50,399 nucleotides of DNA, taken from Bacillota bacterium (GTDB taxonomy: Bacteria; Bacillota; Clostridia; Lachnospirales; Lachnospiraceae). The position numbers and the translations under genes were made by a program. The stretch is taken from the NCBI GenBank assembly GCA_023412855.1, contig JAEZRJ010000030.1, positions 1 to 50,399 on the forward strand, in the 5' to 3' direction. Below the pieces are notes generated by a model. The model made no database searches and was not told the DNA's origin. It was given only the letters and a program-made list of their open reading frames with translations. Numbering within the stretch: position 1 is the stretch's first letter; each line of letters begins with the position of its first letter. This document shows positions 44,602 through 50,399 of the stretch, piece by piece.

Positions 44602-44753
44602 TTTCCGCTTCATCTTTATTATTATTCCCATTTCGGCTTCTTGCCATTTAGAAATATGTACCGATTATATCAAAAAAATCGACGTATGACTATCGAATAA
44701 TACCGGGATGGCTCAATAGTAAACATTTTACGTCAATTTTTATTTCATAAACT

Positions 44754-44784
44754 GAGGCTGCAACCCTTTTGGTATTGCAGCCTC
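44754..44784 (-). terminator. Hairpin after groEL
   Basis: GAGGCTGCAA and TTGCAGCCTC form a perfect 10-bp stem with an 11-base loop, 80 bp after the groEL stop. The T-run on the minus strand is broken (AGTTTATG), so termination may be partial. Confidence 0.6.
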
Positions 44785-44863
44785 ATACTTAAAATCAGCA
44801 AATGCTACGTCGTGCACTTTTCCTGATCTTACTATATATCGATGTCGGTTTCTCCAGACTAAA

Positions 44864-46483
44864 CTACATCATTCCGCCCATTCCGCCTGCCGGCATAGCG
44901 GGAGCATCTTCCTTGATGTTCGCTACAACGGATTCCGTAGTAAGGAGTGTGGATGCCACGCTGGTAGCGTTCTGAAGGGCACTTCTCGTTACCTTTGCCG
45001 GATCGAGGATGCCTTCGGCAACCATATCCACATATTTTTCCTTCAAAGCATCAAAGCCTATACCTACTTTGGCTTCTCTTACGTTATTGATAATTACAGA
45101 GCCTTCAAGGCCTGCGTTTGCAGCGATATGGAATAAAGGAGCGTCCAAAGCCTTCAATACGATCTTAGCGCCCGTCTTCTCGTCGCCGTCCAAAGTCTCC
45201 GCGAGCTTTTCAACTTCCTTGGAAGCATGAATGTATGCAGATCCGCCGCCTGCAATGATGCCTTCCTCTGCAGCGGCTCTCGTCGCATTAAGAGCATCCT
45301 CCATGCGCAGCTTCGCTTCCTTCATTTCCGTTTCCGTAGCTGCTCCTACGCGGATAACCGCTACGCCGCCCGCCAATTTTGCCAGACGTTCCTGCAACTT
45401 TTCTTTGTCAAAGTCCGAAGTCGTTTCTTCAATCTGATTTTTAATCTGAGCAATTCTAGCCTGAATCGCATCTTTATCGCCTTCGCCGTCAACAATTACC
45501 GTATTTTCCTTCTGTATCTTAACAGATTTCGCACGACCTAACTGAGCCATCGTTGTTTCTTTTAAATCTAAGCCCAGCTCCTCGCTGATTACCTGACCGC
45601 CGGTAAGGATTGCGATATCCTCAAGCATCGCTTTTCTTCTGTCACCATAGCCCGGTGCCTTTACCGCAACTACATTGAAGGTACCGCGCAGTTTGTTTAC
45701 GATCAAAGTCGTAAGCGCTTCGCCTTCCACATCCTCTGCAACAATAAGTAACTTTGCGCCGGACTGTACTACCTGCTCTAACAAAGGCAGGATTTCCTGA
45801 ATACTGGAAAGCTTTTTATCCGTAATGAGAATGTAAGGATCATCCAGAACTGCTTCCATCTTATCCATATCCGTCGCCATGTATGCGGAAATATATCCTC
45901 TGTCGAACTGCATACCCTCTACAAGATCAAGCTCTGTCAGCATCGTCTTGGATTCTTCTATAGTGATAACTCCGTCACCGGATACCTTCTCCATAGCGTC
46001 CGCTACCATCTGGCCCACTTCCTCATCGCCTGAGGAAACTGCCGCTACTCTGGCAAACTGCTCTTTTCCGTTCACCTTGGAACTCATTTTTGCAATAGCT
46101 TCTACTGCGCATTCCGTAGCCTTCTTCATACCTTTTCTCAGGATAATCGGGTTTGCGCCTGCTGCAAGGTTCTTAATTCCTTCATTTACCATAGCCTGAG
46201 CCAGTACTGTCGCTGTGGTAGTGCCATCGCCTGCTACATCGTTCGTCTTCGTCGCAACTTCCTTTACGAGCTGTGCTCCCATATTTTCGAAAGCGTCTTC
46301 CAACTCAATTTCCTTCGCAATCGTAACACCGTCGTTTGTGATGAGAGGTGCTCCAAAGGATTTATCGAGAACTACGTTCCTTCCTTTCGGTCCTAAAGTT
46401 ACTCTTACCGTATTTGCCAGCTTATTAACGCCGACTTCTAAAGCTGCACGGGCTTCTGCGCCATTTTTCAATTCTTTTGCCAT
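44864..46483 (-). CDS. groEL: Chaperonin GroEL
   Basis: A 539-residue Hsp60 subunit forming the double-ring folding chamber. Recognisable segments are VTLGPKGRNVVLDKSFG, GDGTTTATVLAQAM (ATP binding), KAPGYGDRRKAMLEDIA and ARAAAEEGIIAGGGSAY. The usual GGM-rich tail (MPAGGMGGMM) ends it. The length is normal. ATG 46483 is preceded by AGGAGG. It lies 36 bp after groES in the standard bicistronic operon. Confidence 0.98.
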   Translation of the reverse strand: MAKELKNGAEARAALEVGVNKLANTVRVTLGPKGRNVVLDKSFGAPLITNDGVTIAKEIELEDAFENMGAQLVKEVATKTNDVAGDGTTTATVLAQAMVNEGIKNLAAGANPIILRKGMKKATECAVEAIAKMSSKVNGKEQFARVAAVSSGDEEVGQMVADAMEKVSGDGVITIEESKTMLTELDLVEGMQFDRGYISAYMATDMDKMEAVLDDPYILITDKKLSSIQEILPLLEQVVQSGAKLLIVAEDVEGEALTTLIVNKLRGTFNVVAVKAPGYGDRRKAMLEDIAILTGGQVISEELGLDLKETTMAQLGRAKSVKIQKENTVIVDGEGDKDAIQARIAQIKNQIEETTSDFDKEKLQERLAKLAGGVAVIRVGAATETEMKEAKLRMEDALNATRAAAEEGIIAGGGSAYIHASKEVEKLAETLDGDEKTGAKIVLKALDAPLFHIAANAGLEGSVIINNVREAKVGIGFDALKEKYVDMVAEGILDPAKVTRSALQNATSVASTLLTTESVVANIKEDAPAMPAGGMGGMM

Positions 46484-46519
46484 GATTTTAAAAACCTCCT
46501 GAATATTTGTCCTTATATT

Positions 46520-46804
46520 TTACTGGATAACTGCTAAAATATCACTCTGCTTTACAATGATAAATTCTTCCTCTTCGATCTTGACATCCGTTCCCGCATA
46601 TTTGGAATAAATAACATTATCGCCGACCTTTACTTCCATCTTAACTTCCTTACCATCGATCATTCCGCCGGGACCAACCGCAACTACTTCTGCCTGCTGC
46701 GGCTTCTCCTTATTCTGTCCGGGAAGAACAATACCCGATTTGGTTGTTTCTTCTGCAATCAATTGTTTCAATATTACTCTGTCACCCAATGGTACTAATT
46801 TCAT
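46520..46804 (-). CDS. groES: Co-chaperonin GroES
   Basis: A 94-residue lid subunit for GroEL. Starts MKLVPLGDRVILKQL; the mobile loop is ETTKSGIVLPGQNKEKPQ. The conserved GDNVIYSKYAGTDVK and VKQSDILAVI are present. ATG 46804 has AAGGAGG 8 bp upstream. It is controlled by the CIRCE operator at 46851-46877. Confidence 0.98.
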   Translation of the reverse strand: MKLVPLGDRVILKQLIAEETTKSGIVLPGQNKEKPQQAEVVAVGPGGMIDGKEVKMEVKVGDNVIYSKYAGTDVKIEEEEFIIVKQSDILAVIQ

Positions 46805-46850
46805 TTTAAAGCCTCCTTATATCAAATTTCATTCTGTATTTTATGAATTA

Positions 46851-46877
46851 CTAGCACTCCTAACTCTCGAGTGCTAA
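46851..46877 (-). promoter_or_regulatory. CIRCE operator (HrcA binding site)
   Basis: On the minus strand TTAGCACTC, 9 bases, GAGTGCTAG. This differs from the CIRCE consensus TTAGCACTC-N9-GAGTGCTAA by one base. It lies immediately downstream of the groES -10, so the HrcA repressor should block groESL transcription until heat shock. Confidence 0.95.
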
Positions 46878-46889
46878 TCACTAATCCAT

Positions 46890-46918
46890 ATATTAGATTT
46901 ATATGCACATATTTGCAA
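46890..46918 (-). promoter_or_regulatory. groESL promoter
   Basis: On the minus strand TTGCAA, a 17-base spacer, TAATAT. The predicted transcript starts next to the CIRCE repeat, as in other HrcA-regulated operons. Confidence 0.8.
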
Positions 46919-47166
46919 CTGTAATCACAGAACCCAAACGCACTATATTTTCATTTTTCTCGTTTTATCTCTTATTATCTCTCGTTTTCTCACTTTTTAC
47001 ATATATTAACTATTTTATAATTATTTTATAATTTGTTTTTTCCCCCTTGTCTGCTTTTGCGGGCCCAAAATCAATGGTAAAAAGCGCTTTTCTTTCAACG
47101 TCGTAAACATGCCGCTCTGCGGCACAAACAATCCACGAAGGCGGCTCAGATAGGCTTCTTCTGTGT

Positions 47167-47284
47167 GAAACTTTAGAAATTCTTAGGTGATGTATTTTAT
47201 CAGCTTAGCATTTCTTTTCACACTTGAAACTTTAGAAATTCTTAGATGATATATTTTATCAGTTTAGAATTTCTTTTCACACTT
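47167..47284. repeat. Tandem 59-bp repeat, two units, each an imperfect hairpin
   Basis: Units at 47167-47225 and 47226-47284 are identical at 55 of 59 positions. Each, with the preceding GT, folds from GTGTGAAA to TTTCACAC with inner pairing of AGAAAT to ATTTCT. The rest of the 780-bp gap 46879-47662 holds the groES promoter, AT-rich sequence and repeat B4. No ORF is convincing there. Confidence 0.75.
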
Positions 47285-47514
47285 CCCCTTTCCAATGCAG
47301 TCTCCAACCAGATTATGCCATCATAAAGCCATATTTATACTCTAAGTCATAGTCTTCCCATTCTGATTTTTATATTTCAACCTATCATCCATATATCTCC
47401 TGTTTCGGCTTTTCCCTGTCACTCTCCCTCTATTGTCCTTTTATTGTACTTCCACTACCCTTCTACTGTATCTCTCCTTTCCTCCACTTTATAGAACTTG
47501 AGCAGAACAAAAGT

Positions 47515-47620
47515 GTGCTTTGCACACTCCCAAGACCAAATACTTTGGCAGCACAGCTTTTGTTCCGCGCAGCTGCGCATCTATCTTTCTTTCATAGGAG
47601 CACTTTCCTATGAAAGAAAG
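47515..47620 (-). repeat. Family B composite palindromic repeat, copy B4
   Basis: A full copy in minus orientation. It has the GAACAAAAG/CTTTTGTTC palindrome, the short GCGCAGCTGCGCAT segment, and an extended hairpin CTTTCTTTCATAGG/CCTATGAAAGAAAG that is longer than in other copies. It begins 43 bp after the GGDEF stop codon, so the hairpin may also serve as that gene's terminator. Confidence 0.75.
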
Positions 47621-47662
47621 AAACGGGGACATTTCCATCCCCGCTGCTGTCCGCACAACCGT

Positions 47663-48592
47663 CTATAATCCTCTCTCCAATCTCTCCCGATATCCCGCCG
47701 AGCTCTTAATCTCCATCTTGTTCTGAAGCATTTCATATTCCGCGTCGGAAATCATATCCTGAATATGTTCCTCCACATTCGTCTTATGAACGACTCCCAC
47801 CGCAACGGACGGTGCCAGCACCGTATCGCCCTCATAGGCCAGACATTCCTTCTGCACCCGCCGGCAATAATCTTCCGCCTCGTGTTCCTCTGCCATAGGA
47901 ATCAGCACGAGAAAGACATCCCCCTCGATCCTTCCGATAATGTACTCTGCCCTCGCTTCGTTCATGACGATAGAAGCCACAAGCTGTATAAGGCTGTCGC
48001 TCTTTTCCACTCCAAATTTATCGTATACAAACTTCCAGTCATTAATATTTATAAGTGCAATGGCAACCGGCACGACCTCCGAACGATCCAGCACGTTCAT
48101 CCTGCTCTCCATATATGCCTTGCTGCACACTCCCGTCAGAACGTCCTCCTTCAGGCTGCATCCGCCCTGGTAGTGTTCTTTCTCAGGCTTCTTATCCAGC
48201 CCCTCTATGTAAGAACGAGCTTCTCTTCCCATATAGGTTTCAGTTCCCAGTCCGGTTAAAAGGGAAAACGCTGTATCCAACATTTTCTCTGCGTTCGCCT
48301 GTCTCTCCTTGGCAACTTTATCATACCTGACATACCAATATCCCACCGTATATCCGCAGATTTGCAGTTCTATACCGGGATCATTTATGACATCGGGAGT
48401 AAATCTCGAAAAGTCTCCTATCTCCAGCGCATTCTCACCGTGCCGGTCTGTCAGCAGCACCTCTACTCCATATTCTTTAGCAATCGTACCGAAATATTCC
48501 GCAAGCGAATCCATAGTAAATAAACTTTCAACCGTATACTTCTTAATGTTCTCTTTTATTCTCTTTTCAAAAGAAACTGTATCATAATCCAT
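47663..48592 (-). CDS. GGDEF-domain protein with degenerate active site
   Basis: A 309-residue cytosolic protein. The C-terminal half (about 140-300) has the GGDEF fold: ALININDWKFVYDKFG matches the usual LDIDxFKxxND motif region and IIGRIEGDVFLVLIP the GGDEF loop. The loop here reads EGDVF, so Gly1, Glu4 and other catalytic positions differ and diguanylate cyclase activity is doubtful. It may bind GTP or act as an effector. The N-terminal 130 residues look like a sensor domain and lack membrane helices. It is the last gene of the unit starting at 50176. Confidence 0.8.
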   Translation of the reverse strand: MDYDTVSFEKRIKENIKKYTVESLFTMDSLAEYFGTIAKEYGVEVLLTDRHGENALEIGDFSRFTPDVINDPGIELQICGYTVGYWYVRYDKVAKERQANAEKMLDTAFSLLTGLGTETYMGREARSYIEGLDKKPEKEHYQGGCSLKEDVLTGVCSKAYMESRMNVLDRSEVVPVAIALININDWKFVYDKFGVEKSDSLIQLVASIVMNEARAEYIIGRIEGDVFLVLIPMAEEHEAEDYCRRVQKECLAYEGDTVLAPSVAVGVVHKTNVEEHIQDMISDAEYEMLQNKMEIKSSAGYRERLERGL

Positions 48593-48626
48593 GGTATGTG
48601 CGCCTCCCTTTGCCTAAGGTCTCGTT

Positions 48627-49205
48627 CTACCTGGCTGCAGAAAAAGATATATCCGCAGCGTCCGTTTTATAAGTTTCCTGATATCCGTCCACGCTGAAAA
48701 CATAGCGGACCTCTTCTTGTACCGCTTTACTGCCGCCTTCTCCTTCTGTCTTCTCCGGTAGTCTTTTGTATTCATCACTTTTCTTGAATTCCTTATAAGC
48801 ATCCGTGAGCGCGGCAACTATCATCTCTTTATCCGGGTCTTTATCGCTTATGCTGCTTACCGCCGTCTGATAAACCGTCTCCGCCTCCTGCTTGGAGCGG
48901 CAAGACTGAAGCTTGTTCTCCAGTGCTTTTCGCATAAGATGTGCCCGCAGCGCCTTGGCATACAAAATCGGATTATTCTTCGCCAAATAGTTCAGCTCCG
49001 CAGAGGTCAGTTCCTTCCCCGCCCGAAGCTTCGCATATATTCTTGCCTCATATTTCGCTTTATCCTCTTCGCTTTCTCCCGCTTCCGCGCAATAAACATA
49101 ATTTAGGACCTGCTGCCCGAAAGCTGCCCTTGCATCCTTTATATCTGCCGGAATCGTCTGTTTGATCATCCTTTTGGCGTTATCTAAATTTATGCTCATT
49201 AACAT
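48627..49205 (-). CDS. Hypothetical 192-residue helical protein
   Basis: I do not recognise the family. The sequence is mostly helical and charged, with two short cysteine-containing stretches (VYCAEAG and QSCRSKQ) and no signal or membrane segment. A Glu/Gly-rich stretch (EKTEGEGG) precedes a short C-terminal segment, VRYVFSVDGYQETY, that looks beta-rich. The ATG at 49205 follows GGAAGGTAG; a second ATG is two codons further. It lies between the coiled-coil gene and the GGDEF gene in the same direction (26 and 34 bp gaps), so the three are likely one operon. Confidence 0.75.
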   Translation of the reverse strand: MLMSINLDNAKRMIKQTIPADIKDARAAFGQQVLNYVYCAEAGESEEDKAKYEARIYAKLRAGKELTSAELNYLAKNNPILYAKALRAHLMRKALENKLQSCRSKQEAETVYQTAVSSISDKDPDKEMIVAALTDAYKEFKKSDEYKRLPEKTEGEGGSKAVQEEVRYVFSVDGYQETYKTDAADISFSAAR

Positions 49206-49231
49206 CGGTATACTACCTTCCTTTCATACTT

Positions 49232-50176
49232 CTATAGCTGTCCGTTTACAACGAGTCCTTTTAAGTCCTCCTCCAAAAGCTCCATATCTTTCATAATCTT
49301 ATCCAGCTTCCGCTGTAATTCATCCCGCTTCTCCACGTTGGTATTCATCGTCTCTATAAACTCTTCCTGCTCCTGTTTCTCTTGCTTTATTTCTTCCAGA
49401 TTTTCTTTCTGTTCTTCCTTCTTCTTCGCTGCTTCTCTGGCTGCCTCTGTCAGCTCATCCATCTCTTTGTCGATATGCTCTTTGGCCTGTCCCCTTATCA
49501 TGCCGATAATCGCATCGGAAGCCGCCTTAATGATACTATCTGCCCCATTCATCGCATCAACCATGCCTTTTTGCTCCAGCACAGACAATTTGGCATCAGT
49601 AAGCGCGCTAACACAGCCCGCGATTGCCTGATTCATAATATCTATCAGAGAATCGCAGCTTTCTGCCACATCATCTAATGCCAGCGATTTTCTTTGATAT
49701 TCCGTCAATGCGCCCATATTGGCAACCTGCTCAAGCTCCTCTTCGCTCAAATTTCCCAGATTGTTATTTCTATACGCAGTGCGAGCCTTACGAAGCAGCT
49801 CCAGATCCTGCTGTTCCTGACTTTCGTCCTCGATACCGTAAGTCTCCTTTAGCTTGTCCTGCCGCTTCAACGCATCGTTTTTGCGCTGGTTAAGTTCATT
49901 TCTCTGCTCATTCATCTCTGCGATCTTACCGCGGATCTCATTTAAGCTTTCGCTCACTTTCTCGTCGCTTTCGAACTGATCCATGATAATCTTCGTCGCC
50001 TGCTTTCTCGCCTGAGTCCGCTTGCTTTCCACCCGGTCAGACATCATGCCTTCTATATCTCCGGCAAAAATAATGCTTTTATTCCCCTGCTCCTTTTTCG
50101 TCTCATCCTTGCTGTTCCTGCCATTTTCCACACTGGTACCAAAGCATGTGGTTCCTTCTAATCCCGTCGTTTTCAT
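49232..50176 (-). CDS. Hypothetical coiled-coil protein (314 residues)
   Basis: I do not recognise the family. Two long coiled-coil stretches flank a central region: about 60-110 (EIRGKIAEMNEQRNELNQRK) and 230-305 (KKKEEQKENLEEIKQEKQEQ). A central helical part has ADSIIKAASDAIIGMIRGQAKEHI. There is no membrane helix or signal peptide. It is the first gene of the three-gene unit ending with the GGDEF protein. The upstream site resembles a sigma-D promoter, suggesting a motility-regulon member. That is an inference from one site. Confidence 0.78.
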   Translation of the reverse strand: MKTTGLEGTTCFGTSVENGRNSKDETKKEQGNKSIIFAGDIEGMMSDRVESKRTQARKQATKIIMDQFESDEKVSESLNEIRGKIAEMNEQRNELNQRKNDALKRQDKLKETYGIEDESQEQQDLELLRKARTAYRNNNLGNLSEEELEQVANMGALTEYQRKSLALDDVAESCDSLIDIMNQAIAGCVSALTDAKLSVLEQKGMVDAMNGADSIIKAASDAIIGMIRGQAKEHIDKEMDELTEAAREAAKKKEEQKENLEEIKQEKQEQEEFIETMNTNVEKRDELQRKLDKIMKDMELLEEDLKGLVVNGQL

Positions 50177-50226
50177 TTCATCCCCCTATACGCGCTATAT
50201 ACTCCCATTTGTTTCTATATGTATGT

Positions 50227-50253
50227 ATATCGGTTCATATCGATAAATTATTA
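50227..50253 (-). promoter_or_regulatory. Sigma-D (flagellar) promoter candidate
   Basis: On the minus strand TAAT, 15 bases, ACCGATAT. The Bacillus sigma-D consensus is TAAA-N14-16-GCCGATAT, so the -10 matches 7 of 8 and the -35 3 of 4. The start codon is 50 bp downstream. No clear sigma-A pair is better placed. Confidence 0.5.
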
Positions 50254-50317
50254 ACATTCCTTTGAAAACTCTCCTAGTATAACGTTCGACAAATAACTGG
50301 ACCAATCGCGCAGAATG

Positions 50318-50396
50318 CTTTTCCTAGTGTGCAGTTCGAAAAACGTAGGCGTAGCGGGCTACGCTGAGGCTTTTCGAACTGTACAATCGGGAAAGC
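50318..50396. repeat. Family D structured repeat, copy D2 (long hairpin)
   Basis: The tip is GCGTAG-CGGG-CTACGC (50349-50364). The outer stem is CAGTTCGAAAA against TTTTCGAACTG, then GCTTTTCC against GGGAAAGC further out. The outer stem differs in sequence from D1, while the tip and general fold are the same. It probably continues beyond the window. Confidence 0.6.
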
Positions 50397-50399
50397 AGG

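Noticed and set aside
47167..47284. Possible CRISPR array
   Set aside because: The two units are directly joined with no variable spacer and there is no cas gene; it is a simple tandem duplication.

Overview
The window looks like chromosome from a low-GC, anaerobic Firmicute of the Clostridia, most probably family Lachnospiraceae. The main reasons are a six-cysteine SCIFF peptide with its radical SAM maturase, a fused SecDF, HemZ, a PASTA kinase/PP2C pair beside rsgA, and a CIRCE-controlled groESL. Almost everything is on the minus strand. Only three genes, at 21.5-25.1 kb, are on the plus strand. No tRNA, rRNA, CRISPR array or complete transposase gene was seen.

Layout from left to right, with minus-strand genes transcribed right to left. 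156-13541: ychF, rsgA, prkC, prpC, rlmN, rsmB, a YugP-like metalloprotease, fmt, def, priA and murE, a tightly packed translation, cell-wall and signalling block. 14051-21167: a PfkB sugar kinase, recJ, secDF, the SCIFF maturase, the SCIFF peptide (found by eye, 47 codons) and a small membrane protein. 21482-25097: a CorC-like transporter and a convergent HAD phosphatase, then an exported Cys-motif protein and a cell-wall amidase. 25267-32026: two unknown genes, an Sfp-type transferase, aspS, hisS and hemZ. 32115-40048: an accessory block with two ABC half-exporters, a UPF0303 protein, an iron alcohol dehydrogenase with an HxlR regulator, and a PadR regulator with its membrane partner. 40286-46804: an MBL hydrolase, relA/spoT, apt, a VOC protein and groESL. 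47663-50176: a degenerate GGDEF protein and two unknown genes behind a candidate sigma-D promoter.

The most striking content is between the genes. At least four families of short structured repeats fill the spacers. Family A has four copies; three are exactly 133 bp and the fourth is 150 bp. It has 12-bp terminal inverted repeats and two internal hairpins. Three of its copies are flanked by 8-bp direct repeats (two perfect, one 7/8). Family C (two full copies and one remnant) starts with nearly the same terminal sequence and also has 8-bp flanking repeats (7/8). A and C therefore look like non-autonomous transposable elements (MITEs) moved by the same, absent transposase. Family B (about 97-114 bp when complete, five copies, two partial) is a composite of three palindromes. 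Family D lies at both window edges and keeps a CGTAG-YGGG-CTACG hairpin tip while its outer stem differs in sequence. A separate 59-bp hairpin unit is tandemly duplicated at 47.2 kb.

In many Clostridia scfA-scfB-secDF-recJ runs directly into apt-relA-MBL-hemZ-hisS-aspS. Here that order is cut into pieces. The apt-relA-MBL part is separated from hemZ-hisS-aspS by the 8-kb accessory block, and recJ lies elsewhere in the window. The repeats sit at or near several of these joins.
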